The notes below the pieces were generated by a model. That model was not told the origin of the DNA. It made no database searches and saw only the letters and a list, made by a program, of their open reading frames with translations. The position numbers and the translations under genes are program-made. Shown here one piece after another: positions 40,301-53,335 of a stretch of 64,000 nucleotides of DNA. Location of the stretch: positions 45,598,006 through 45,662,005 of the forward strand of contig NC_082684.1 of assembly GCF_949987515.2 (NCBI RefSeq), in the 5' to 3' direction. The first letter of the stretch is position 1. Every line of letters begins with the position of its first letter. The DNA is from Delphinus delphis. Taxonomy: Eukaryota; Chordata; Mammalia; Artiodactyla; Delphinidae.

Positions 40301-43300
40301 CAGGAACAAGCACAAATATAGAAGGTAGGAATTTTCTTGGTAGGAGGTCTTCGCAAGCAGAAGTAGGAAAGAAGAAATCATACAGGTAAACTTTATTCAA
40401 AGAGAGCAGCTAATCAGTAAGGAAGAGTTAAGAGAGATCCTCTACAGTGAGATCCTCTGTAGTGAACTCTTATATGAGAAAAAGGAAAGGCTAAAAGAAC
40501 TCATTTTCACACATAGCCGAAGGAGAACAGCTCGTCTTAGCCATTCATTATCAATCCCTAGCCACAGAGATGATCCAAGAGAAACACCCCTCCCTGGAAG
40601 AGGAGTATTAATGAAAAAGAAATAAAACAAGGTCTATGTAAGATATGAGAAAAAAGGAAGGAAAGCAATAAGAAAAACCAAATGCCAAGTGGAGAAAAAT
40701 CACCATAAAAAGACTGTCAAGAACGGACAAAAACTGATTAAAAAAACATATCACTATGACTTTCGAAAGTCTAACATAGCAACAATTTCTAGAAAAACAA
40801 GAGCAAAGAACAGAGCTCACAAGAAATAATTCAGAGGAAAGATAAGACCACAGAAAGAGATGAAATATAAGCTGGCAAAGCCCAAAGTAGAAGTAAAAGT
40901 AACACCATCTCAGAAATACAATCCAATTAGAAGTAGCAAACAGAAAAAGACATGTTGCTGAAAACACAGGAGAAGACATAGAGTTCAGGGTGGAGAGAAG
41001 TAAATAAAAATAAGAGGAAATAAACCAAAGCTTTATTTTTTTTAGGACAAAAATATGAAAGATAAAGACAATAGGCAACGAAGATCCAACTTACGCTTAA
41101 TTGATACCCATTATTTCAATTCTTTTAAGGGACAGTGAATCTCATGACTGAAAAGACATGCTTTGCCCAAGGGAATACTGATAGAAGAGTCAATGCAAAG
41201 CCACATTATAGCAAAATTCCCATGACTTCAAAGAAGCTGAATCCCTTGATGTTTGTACAGTAGGGTGGACACTGGAAAGTCCAATAAATAATAAAAACTT
41301 GGTTGATTACCCAAAGGATGTTTTCATTGTGAGAGTGTATTTTGACAAAAATACATGAAAAGAATGCAAATTCAGGGGACTTCCCTGGTGGCCCAGTGGT
41401 TAAGACTCTGGGTTCCCAATGCAGGGGGTATGGGTTTGATCCCTGGTTGTGGAACTAAGATCCCACATGCCACGTGGCAGAGCCTTTAAAAAAATAAAAG
41501 AATGCAAAACTCAGGCTGGTCTCAGACTTCTATCCAGCGATAGGAATGTAGAGAATGGTAAAGCAAGCATGACAAATTATCAAGGAAAGAAACTGCAACC
41601 CAGAAAAATTATACCCCACCAAACTATCATTCAAGTACAAAGACAATAAAACAGCATTTTAACTTGCCAGAATTTGGGAAATACAGGTTCCATAAGCCCT
41701 TCTTGAAACAATTCCAGAAAAAAAAAAACAATTTCAGCCAACCAAGAGATGAATACAGAAGCTTATGGCAAAAGAACTGGTATCAAGCTTTGAACCCAGC
41801 ATTAAGCTACAGAATTAAGACTGAAACAAACATAAAAATTATAGTCACAAAACAAACATTAAATATTGTAAGTATCTGATAAACAAATGCTATAATTAAC
41901 AAAAGTAGAGAGGGAAGGAAGAGAGAAGGTAGGAAAAATTTTAAATAGACTTCCTCCTGTTATACAACATGGGGCCAAAATAGTTACTAACTTAGAGTTG
42001 GAAAAAAAACACATAATTGAGGCAAGTATATTTAAAGGCCAACAAGAAGAAATCAATAATCAACCAAAACTATCAAATTTTTTTTGCCTTTTCTTTTTTT
42101 TTTAATTGGGGTATAGTTGATTTACACTGTTATATTAGTTTCTGCTGTACAGTGAAGTGGATCAACTATATGTATACATATATCCCCTCCCTCTTGGACC
42201 TCCCTCCCAGCTCCCACCATGCCACACATCTAGGTCACCACAGAGCACTGAGCTGAGCTCCCTGTGCTATACAGCAGGTTCCCACTAGCTATCTATTTTA
42301 CACATGGTAGAGTACCTATGTCAATCCTGATCTCCCAATTCATCCCACCCACACCTTCCCCCACTGTGTCCACACGTCCATTTTCTACATGTGCATCTCT
42401 ATTCCTGCCCAGCAAACTGGTTCATCCGTACCATTTTTCTAGATTCCACAAATATATGTGTTAATGTACAATTCAAATACATTTTAAATGTTTTCTTACT
42501 AGTAATCACACTGAGTTAACATTTTTGAGCAATTATTTTATGCTAGGAACTCTAAGATAATACCTTATTATCATTCCCATTTTTGAGATGGGTAAACTGA
42601 GACACTGAGGTTAAGTAACTTATCTAAAGCCACAAAGCTCAAAGTGGCAGAGTCCAGATTTGAATCCAGGAAATCTGACCCTAGAGCCCAGGATCTTAAC
42701 CTACACTCTAAATATACAACAGAAGTGTCTTATAGCTTAAACACAAAGGCGTGTGTACGTACACATAGAACATAACATCTCCTCTCCAACTCTGCAAAAG
42801 CCCTCTAGCTTTTACTCTGTTTTCCCCTTCCCATCTAAGCTTATTCAAAGTGGATACTGTCACCTTTCCTATTCATTCATCACTTATTTATAGTCTAGTA
42901 CTCCAATGAAACTGCTTTCACTAAGGATATCAAATCCATTTTTTCAATCCTTACTCTCCTTGACTGCTCTAAAGCATGTCACTGCTGATTTTTCCCGCCA
43001 CCCCTGAACTCTCTACCCTCCCTAAGCATCTGTGATCCCACTGTCTCCTGCTGTTTCTCCTCTCACTATACTCTGTGGTGGCTTTCCCTGACCTTTAAAT
43101 GTTGGTGCTTCTCAAGGTTCATTCCTGAACTTTCTTACCACTCTCCACATCCTCTCTGGACTAACATATATCCACTATATGTACTGGTGATAGTTCATTA
43201 CTTTCTGAAATTACCCACTTTGCAATATATTTTCAACACCAGAGAATTATATATTCAATTGTGAAATAATTGTATCCATTTAAATTCTCCAAAGGATGCC

Positions 43301-46300
43301 TAAAACAACTTCCTAAATATTTTCATAATCCTCTACTCTCTCTTCCTTTGCAAAGTGCTCATGAATACCATTGTCACCACAATCTATCCAGTTACTCCAG
43401 AGCAAAAACAAGCATTCATTCTAGACTCTTCTTCAGCCACCAAATCTAATTGGTCAGCAAGTCCTCTAACTCCTCTATCTCTATCCTACATCTATGTTTA
43501 TATTCCTGCATTTATCTTCCCCCTTTCTCTGAAGTGGTCTTTATTAGGTGTGGGGATTCATCACATTCTGGACCTTGAAATCTATTAAAAGGTCTGAGCA
43601 AGAATCAATTTCCATGACAGGAAAAGGGAGAAATTAAACTTACCAAGTCTTTCCCTGATAAGAGTGGATCTACAAGTGCACTGAGTCCCTGAAGATAAGA
43701 ATAGAATCACACCATAAGAAACACAGAACAAGATTTTAATTGAAAGCCAAAGGTTCCAAGGAAAAGGGAAAACTGTAAGGTTTCAAAATATTTACTCTAT
43801 TTCAAAACGTTATCTTTAACAGTTCCCAACTTCCTCCTTGGCCTGCCTAATATAGCTATCAAGGGGAGTCTGATTTACCACCCAACCTCTAGAGTTCAAA
43901 GCTGTCTCAAGCAATAAAATGACTACTCTTGCACCCATAAACCACCACCACCACCATCCTTAGTCAGAAGAAAAACACCTGAAGCAATTAATTTTAAAAA
44001 GCAGTGATTTCAAACAGGTAGTAACTAAGTTCAGCTGGAGGCTTTTCCCTGCAAGAAGATTTTCCCAATCCTCACAAATAACCAGGAACCCTTTTAAGAT
44101 ATACACTTACCCAATTAAAGTAAATCAAAAGATAAATTCTTCAGTCAAGAACTTCAAGAACGTTCCTTGCAAGAGAATAATCTAACTTTGTATCCAAAGT
44201 CACACAGTTATCGCACTCTGATGATCCTCGAACACACTGTTTACTCTGAGCCACTGCTGGCACCACACGGAGACTGTCCAACAAGCATACTACATTGTAA
44301 AATGCCATAGATTTGTAAAACACGTTGTCAATAGATACCTGGAAGTATGGACAGACATACGCCATGATAAATGCTATATGACAAAAAAAATTCAGATGGT
44401 TATGAGAAAGAGAGAAGAGAATAATTTAGACTAGGAATTCAGATTAGCCTTATATGAGGAAATGATATTTAAATGGAAACCTGATGGAGGAAATAACCAA
44501 GGAAAGAAGTTAGGGGGTAGGGGCTTGGGGGCTTTCGGACAGTCCAGACAGAAGAGAATATTTGGTTTTCTTTAATGAGGGGATGAGGAAAATGCCATGA
44601 GATCAGGTTATAGAGACAGACAGACATAGGCCTTAAAAGGAATCTGGATTTTGCTTTAAGTGCAAAGAGAAAGGCACCAAAGGGTTTTTAAAGCAGTGAT
44701 TTACCTCCTTAAAGGCTGCCTTGCAGTTGTGTAGAAAAAATAGACTAGAAGGCTACAAGGGAATGCAAAAACATCAACTAGGAGAATACTGAAGGTAATC
44801 AAATGAGAAGTGATGGTTTGGACTAGGACGGTCTTTAATAAATGGGAGAGGATTCAAGATGGTGGAGAAGGGACTTCCATGGTGGTCCAGTGGCTGGGGC
44901 TCTGGGCTCCCAGTGCAGGGGGCCCAGGTTTGATCCCTGGTCGGGGAACTAGATCCCACATGCATGCTGCAACTAAGAGTTCGCAGGCCACGATGAAGAT
45001 CCCGTGTGCCACAACTAAGACCCAGTGCAACCAAATAAATATATACATATTTAAAAAAAAAAAAAGATGGTGGAGAAGTAGGAGGACGTGGAGTTCATCT
45101 CTCTCCACAGATGCATCAGGAATACATCTATAGATGCCACAATTCTCACAGAACACCAGCTGAAGACTAGCAGAAGGCCTTGAACACCAGACAGGACTAT
45201 AAAGATCCCTGCATAACTGGGTAGGATGGCAAAAAGAAGGGAGGAGGAGGAGGAGAGGAAGCTGGATGGGACCTGCACCCCGGGGAGCAGGGAGGAGGCA
45301 GAAGCAGAGGAGAGAGTCCCAAATTCGGGGAAACCTCCTCTCCAACAGAGAAATCGACTGGGACAGAAGAAAGCATTTGAGGCTGTTGGAAGAGGGTGAA
45401 GCGGCCAATCGGTGGCAGATGGGACACAGTGAGAAATACACAGACGGTCCGTACCGTGGCCCTACATACCCTGGACTGGGACATGTGTTCACAGGTGTGC
45501 AAGGGGGCTGGGAGCTGGAGCACGGGGACTGGAGAACAGGCCCAGAGCAAGAATTGTTGTTGGCTGTGGGGAGATGGACTGAGGGGACGGGAGGGAGGAA
45601 ATCCGCAGCAGGGAATACCTACAGAGGAAGACGGGACTGCCATGGAAGGAGGGCACTATTGCTGAGTAACACGCAGGGGGACAAGCCACTCTTGCAGCCT
45701 CTCTCTCCCCTCATGCCAGCACCTGCCAATTAGCAATTAAAAAAAGCCCCCTCAGGGATGGCCCTAGCGCACCTGCTGCTTGGCGCCAGAAAAAGCCCAG
45801 CCAGGGCTGGCCCTGACGCACCGTACACTGGGTGCCAGAAAAGGCCCTCACTAGGGCCATACCTCTTGTGCCTGTGGCTGACGGCTCCCCTGTGCATTTG
45901 GCACCACCAGGGCTCCTGCGATCCAAGCAGTCATACCACCTCTGCACTCTGTCCTCACTGGAACAGACCCAAGATCTCCACGGCGGCCTCAGGACCAGAC
46001 TCTGTGGGTGGACCACACACAGAGGTGGGGATAAAACCAAAGCTGAACCCCAGGGATGGGGCAACTAAGGAAGAAGATCGAAAACTTTCCATCAGCTGTA
46101 CAAGCTGCAGATTAAATCCCCGTGATCAGCTAGGTAGACCCTGCGTCCATGGAATATCTGAGTAGACAATGAGTGTTCTCACAAATGAAAATGGTCTAGC
46201 TCTGGCAGCTGTGGACGTTGGGGACAAGCACACACAAGAACTGGCTCAGATCAGAGTCTGAGTGGTCTTCACAGGGCCCACAACAGGTCCAGAGACCAGC

Positions 46301-49300
46301 CCAGAGGCAGAGGAGGGCCTCTTGGGGAGGCAGAGGTGGGCTATGGCTCACGGTGTGCGCAAAGACACTTTCAGCTGAGACCCCAGGGAAACATAATTAT
46401 TACTATTAATTTTATTATGTTTTGATTCATTCTGGCTTTTTTGTTGTTGGGTTTCTTTTCTTTCTTTTTTTTGTTTGTTGTTGTTTCAGGTTTTTTTTCT
46501 TTAGTCTTTTGAGATCTTCATGTTCTATAACATATTTCTTATTTTTATTTTATTTTTTTATAAACTTCTATTTTTACTTTGCTTTTCTGTTTTTCTGTGT
46601 TCTTTTCCCGTATTTTTTTCTTCTTCTTTTTCTTTAATTTTTTTTTTATATTTCCATTTCTACTTTACTTTTCTGTTATCCTGTGTTTTTTCCCTTTCTA
46701 TTTTATTTAATTTTTTTAATTCATTTTTATCAGTTTGTTCTGTTTCCTTACTTTATTCTTCAGTTGGCACACTGCTTTGGTTTTGTTATTAGGTTTTCTG
46801 TTTTTGTTAGTTTTGATTCTAATTGTTTGATTTCGTTTTTGAGTTGTTCTGTTTGTCTGGTTGTTCCCTTGTTTTTGTTTCATATGGTTCTGTTTGTTTC
46901 TTTTGTGTGTATGTATGCTTCCTTGTTTCTGTTTTTGTTTGTTTGATTTTACTTTTTACCATTTTTCTATGGTTTTATTAGTCTTTTCTTTTTTGTGTTT
47001 TTTTTTAATCCCCTTTATTGAGGGATGAGCAACTTGCGGTGTCTTGGTTCCCAGATTGGAAGTCGGGCCTGAGGCTCTGCGGTAGGAGCACGGAGTCCAG
47101 GATACTGGACCACTAAAGAATTCCTGGCCCCAGGGAAGATTGATCACCGAGAGCTCTCACAGAGGCCTCTAACTGAATCCAAGACCCGGCTCCACCCAAC
47201 TGCCAGCAGCTCCCAGCGATGGATGCCTCTCACCAAACAACAAACAAGACAGGAACACAAACCCACCCATCAGCACACAAACTACCTAAAGCCATACTAA
47301 GCTCAAAGACACCCCAAAACATACCACCTGACTCAGCTCCACCTACAAGAACGCAGGCACAAGTCCCTCCCATCAGGAAGCCTACACAAGCCACTAGACC
47401 AACCTCACCACCAGGGGCAGAGAACAGAAGCAAGAGGAACTACGACCCTGCAGCCTAGGGAAAGGAGGAGACCTCAAATACCATAAACCAGACAAAAGGA
47501 GAAGACAGAGAAATATCTTGCAGGCAAAAGAGCAAGATAAAAACCCACAAGAACAAATAAATGAAGAGGAAATCGGTAAACCACCTGAAAAAGAATTCAG
47601 AATAATAATAGTAAAGATGATGCAAAATCTCAGAAACAGAGAAAATACAAGAAACGTTTAACAACGAACTTGAAGAGCTAAAGAGCAAACAAACAGTAAG
47701 GAACAACACAATAACTGAAATTAAAAATACTCCAGAAGGAATCAATAGCAGAATAACTGAGGCACAAAAATGGATAAGTGAGCTGGAAGAGAGAATGGTG
47801 AAAATAACTGCCGCAGAACAGAAAAAGAAAAAAGAATGAAAGTAATGGAGGACGGTCTCAGAGACCATTGGGACAACATTAAGCACAACAATGTTCGAAT
47901 TGTAGGTGTCCCAGAAAAAGAAGAAAAAAAGAAAGGATCTGAGAAAATATTTGAAGAGATTATAGTCAAAAACTTCCCCAACACGGAAAAGGAAATAGTA
48001 AATCAAGTCCAGGAAGCATAGAGAGTCCCATACAGGAGAAACCCAAGGAGAAACATGCTGAGACACATATTAATCAAACTAACAAAATTTAAACACAAAG
48101 AAAAAGTATTAAAAGCAGCAAGGGAAAAGCAACAAATAACATACAAGGGAATCCCCAATAAGGTTAACAGCTGATCTTGCAGCAGAAATTCCACAGGCAA
48201 GAAGGGAGTGGCAAGATATATTTAAAGTGATGAAAGGGAAAAACCTACAACCAAGATTACTCAACTCAGCAAGGGTCTCATTCAGATTCAATGGACAAAT
48301 CAAAAGCTTTAGAGACAAGCAAAAGTTAAGAGAATTCAGCACCACCAAACCAGCTTTACAATAAATGCTAAAGGAACTTCTCTAGGCAGGAAACACAAGA
48401 GAAGGAAAAGACCTACAATAACAAACCCAAACAATTAACGAAATGGTAATAGGAACATACATATCAATAATTACCTTAAATGTAATGGATTAAATGCCCC
48501 AACCGAAAGACACAGACTGGGGACTTCCCTGGTGGCACAGTGGTTAAAAGTCCGTCTGCCAAATGCACGGGACAGGGGTTCAATCCTTGGTCCAGGAAGA
48601 TCCCACATGCCGCGGAGCAACTAACCCCAGGCACCACAACTACTGAGCCTGCGCTCTAGAGCCCACACTCCACAACAAGAGCAGCCACCTCAATGAGAAG
48701 CCCACACATCGCAACGAAGAGTAGCCCCCACTCAACGCAACTAGAGAAAGCCACGCACAGCAATGAAGACCCAACACAGTCATAAATAAATAAATAAGCA
48801 AACAAGCTAGCAAGCAAGGAAGCAAACAAGCAATCATTAAAATAAAGAAAAAGACACTGACTGGCTGAATGGATACAAAAACAAGACCCATATTATACTC
48901 TGTCTACAAGAGACCCCTTCAGACCTAGGGACAATACACACCGAAAGTGACGGAATGGAAGAAGACATTCCATGGAAATGGAAATCAAAAGAAAACTGGA
49001 GAGGCAATACTCACATCAGACAAATCAGACTTCCGACTTTAAAATAAAGACTATTATAAGAGACAAGGAAGGACACTATATAATGATCAAGGAATCAATC
49101 CAAGAAGAAAATATAACAATTAGAAATATCTATACATCAACACAGGAGCACCTCAGTACATAAAGCAAATGCTAACAGCCATAAAAGGAGAAATCAACAG
49201 TAACACAATAATAGTAGGGGACTTTAACACTCCACTTACACCAATGGACAGATCATCCAAACAGAAAATAAAGAAGGAAACACAAGCTTTAAATGACACA

Positions 49301-52300
49301 TTAGACCAGATGGACTTAATAATTTGATATTTATAGGACATTCTATCCATAAACAACAAAATACACTTTCTTCTCAAGTGCACAAGCAACATTTTCCAGG
49401 ATAAATCACATTTTGGGTCAAAAATCAAGCCTCAATAAATTTAAGAAAACTGAAATAGCATCAACCATCTTTTCTGACCACAACACTATGAGACTAGATA
49501 TCAATTACAGGGAAAAAAACTGTAAAAAAATACAAACACATGGAGGCTAAACTACACTACTAAACAACCAACAGATCACTGAAGAAATCAAAGAGGAAAT
49601 CAAAAAATACCTATAGACAAGTGACAGTGAAAATACGAAGACCCAAAACCTATGGGATGCAGCAAAAGCAGTTCTAAGAGGGAAGTTTATAGCAATATAA
49701 GCCTACCTCAAGAAACAAGAAACATCTCAAACAACCTGAACTTACACCTAAAGCAATGAGAGAAAGAAGAACAAAAAAAACCCAAAGTTATCAGAAGGAA
49801 AGAAATCATAAAGATCAGATCAGAAACAAATGAAAAAGAAATGAAGGAAACAATAGAAAAGATCAATAAAACTAAAAGCTGGCTCTTTGAGAAAATAAAC
49901 AAAATTGATACCATGAGCCAAACTCATCAGGAAAAAAAGGGAGAAGATGCAAATCCATAGAATTAGAAATGAAAAAGGAGAAAAAACAACTGACACTGCA
50001 GAAATACAAAAGATCATGAGAGACTACTATAAGCAACTATATGCCAATAAAACGGACAACCTGAAAGAAATGGACAAATTCTTGGAAAAGTACAACCTTC
50101 CAAGATTGAACGAGGAAGAAACAGAAAATATGAGCAGACCAGTCACAAGTAATGAAATTGAACCTGTGATTAAAAATCTTCCAACAAACAAAAGGGCCAG
50201 ACGGCTTCACGGGTGAATTCTATCAAACATGTAGAGAAGAAAGCTAACACCTATCCTTCTCAAACTCTTCCAAAATACAGCAGAGGGAGGAACACTCCCG
50301 AATTCATTCTACGAGGCCACCATCACCCTGATACCAAAACCAGACAAAGATGTCACAAAAAAAGAAAATTACAGGCCAATATCTCTGATGATCATAGATG
50401 CAAAAATCCTCAACAAAATACTAGCAAACAGAATCCAACAGCACATTAAAAGGATCATACACCATGATCAAGTGGGGTTTATCTCAGGAATGCAAGGATT
50501 CTTCAATATATGCAAATCAATCAATGTGATACACCATATTAACAAAGTGAAGGATAAAAACCATATGATAATCTCAACAGATGCAGAATAAGCTTATGAC
50601 AAATTTCAACACCCACTTACGATAAAAACTCTCCATAAAGTGGGCATAGAGAGAACCTACCTCAACATAATAAAAGCCATATATGACTAACCCACAACCA
50701 ACATCATTCTCAATGGTGAAAAACTGAGAGCATTTCCTCTAAGATCAGGAACAAGGCAAGTGTGCCCACTCTCACCACTATTATTCAACATAGTTTTGGA
50801 AGTTTTAGCCACAGCAATCAGAGAAGTAAAAGAAATGAAAGGAATCCAAACTGGAAAAGAAGTAGTAAAGCTGTCACTGTTTGCAGATGATATGATACTA
50901 TATATAGATAATCCTAAAGATGCCACCAGAAAACTACTAGAGCTAATCAATGAATCTGGTAAAGTAGCAGGATACAAAATTGATGCACAGAAATCTCTTG
51001 CATTCCTATACACTAACAACAAAAAATCAGCAAGAGAAATTAAGGGAACACTCCCATTTACCACTGCAACAAAAACAATAAATACCTAGGAATAAACCTA
51101 CCTAAGGAGGCAAAAGACGTGTATGCAGAAAACTATAAGAAACTGATGGGGGGGGAGACACTGATGAAAGAAATCAAAGACGATACAAACAGATGGAAAC
51201 ATAGACCATGTTCTTGGATTGGAAGAATCAACATTGTGAAAACGACTATACCGCCCAAAGTAATCTACAGACTCAGTGCAATCCTTATCAAATTACCAAT
51301 GGCATCTTTCACAGAACTAGAATAAAAAATTTTACAATTCATGTGGAAACACAAAAGACCCCGAATAGCCAAAGTAATCTTGAGAAGGAAAAACAGAGCT
51401 GGAGGAATCAGGCTCCCTGACCTCAGACTATATTACAAAGCTACAGTAATCAAGACAGTATGGTATTGGCACAAAAGCAGAAATATAGATTAATGGAACA
51501 GGATAGAAAGCCCAGAGATAAACCCACACACATATGATCACCTTATCTTTAACAAAGGAGGCAAGAATATACAACGGAGAAAATCCAGCCTCTTCAATAA
51601 GTGGTGCTGGGAAAACTGGATAGCTACATATAAAAGAATGAAATCAGAACACTTCCTAACACCATACACAAAAATAAACTCAAAATGGATTAAAGACCTA
51701 AATGTAAGGCTAGACACTATCAAACTCTTAGAGGAAAACATAGGCAGAACACTCTATGACATAAATCACAGCAAGATCCTTTTTGACCCACTTCCTGGGG
51801 AATTGGAAATAAAAATAAACAAATGGGACCTAATGAAACTTCAAAGCTTTTGCACAGCAAAGGAAACCATAAACAAGGCCAAAAGACAACCCTCAGAATG
51901 GGAGGAAATATTTGCAAATGAAGCAACTGACAAAGGATTAATCTCCAAAATTTCCAAGCAGCTCATGCAGCTCAATATCAAAAAAACAAACACCCCAATC
52001 CATAAATGGACAGAAGACCTAAATAGACATTTCTCCAGAGAAGACATACAGATTGCCAACAAATACATGAAAAGATGCTCAACATCACTAATCATTACAG
52101 AAATGCAAATCAAAACTACAATGAGGTATCACCTCACACTGGTCAGAATGGCCATCATCAAAAAATCTACAGACAGTAAATGCTGGAGAGGGTGTGGAGA
52201 AAAGGGAACCCTCTTGCACTGTTGCTGGGAATGTAAACTGATACAGCCACTATGGAGAACAGTATGGAGGTTCCTTAAAACACTACAAATAGAACTACCA

Positions 52301-53287
52301 TACGACCCAGCAATCCCACTACTGGGCATATACCCTGAGAAAACCATAATTCAAAAAGAGTCATGTATCACAATGTTCACTGCAGCACTATTTGCAATAG
52401 CCAGGACATGGAAGCAACCTAAGTGTCCATCAACAGATGAATGGATAAAGATGTGGCACATACATACAATGGAATATTACTCAGCCATAAAAAGAAATGA
52501 AACTGAGTTATTTGTAGAGATGGATGGACCCAGAGTCTGTCATACAGAGTGACATAAGTTAGAAAGAGAAAAACAAATACTGTATGCTAACACATATATA
52601 TGGAATCTAAAAAAAAAAATGGTTCTGATGAACCTAGAGGTAGAACAGGAATAAAGATGTAGACGTAGAGAATGGACTTGAGGACATGGGGAGGGGGAAG
52701 GTTAAGCCGGGACGAAGTGAGAGAGTAGCATGGACATATATACACTACCAAATGTAAAACAGATAGCTAGTGGGAAGCAGCTGCATCACACGGGGAGATC
52801 AGCTCGGTGCTTTGTGACCACCTAGAGGGGTGGGATAGGGAGGGTGGGAGGGAGGTTCAAGAGGGAGGAGATATGGGGATATATGTATACATATAGCTGA
52901 TTCACTTTATTGTACAGCAGAAACACATCATAAAGCAATTACTCCAATAAAGATGGGGGGAAAAAAAGAATAAATGGAAGCCACTAAAGGTTTAAAGGCA
53001 GAAAAGTGTGTTAGGAGTGTGTGTGTATGTGTGTTTAAAATAAGAATGGTCACATCCACAATCTAATATTGAACACCGGATACCATGTCATCTTATCTCA
53101 CACAAAGTAACACTTAAAAACTTGTCACATTTCCCAATATGAGATAGTTAGTAGACCTGATAATATAGTGAGTATAATATAATGAGAAATTAAATATTAG
53201 CTTCATGGCTTCGTTTTTTTCAAATTTTAGTCAGTCATAGCAATGATTCTATCATTCAAAGCATTTACTTTAGAACAGTAGTATTCT

Positions 53288-53335
<48 letters not shown>

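Larger units (their letters stand above)
44849..52968 (+). mobile_element. Full-length, inactive L1 retrotransposon
   Basis: Runs from GGATTCAAGATGGTGGAGAA to an A-rich end after CCAATAAAGATGGGGGG. A 12-bp target duplication with one mismatch flanks it (aataaatgggag at 44837-44848, aataaatggaag at 52969-52980). Total 8120 bp, about 7.6 kb without two nested SINEs. Order: long 5' region with a T-rich tract, ORF1 remnant, ORF2 remnant with endonuclease, reverse transcriptase and Cys-rich parts, and a 3'UTR. Many stops and frameshifts make it non-functional. It is antisense to KTN1. Confidence 0.9.

Noticed and set aside
40608..41078. 156-codon hydrophobic minus-strand frame
   Set aside because: T-rich reverse of an A-rich, probably repeat-derived stretch; no homology, start context or splice fit.
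44854..45492. 212-codon minus-strand frame, and other long frames at 45197-46165
   Set aside because: They lie in the L1 5' region and a nested SINE, on either strand, with no domain; spurious.
47455..48066. 203-codon minus-strand frame
   Set aside because: Antisense of the L1 ORF1 remnant; hydrophobic only because ORF1 is A-rich.
51638..52552. Functional retrotransposon gene suggested by a 304-codon open frame
   Set aside because: Only the end of L1 ORF2 is open; upstream stops, frameshifts and a SINE insertion remove the full protein.
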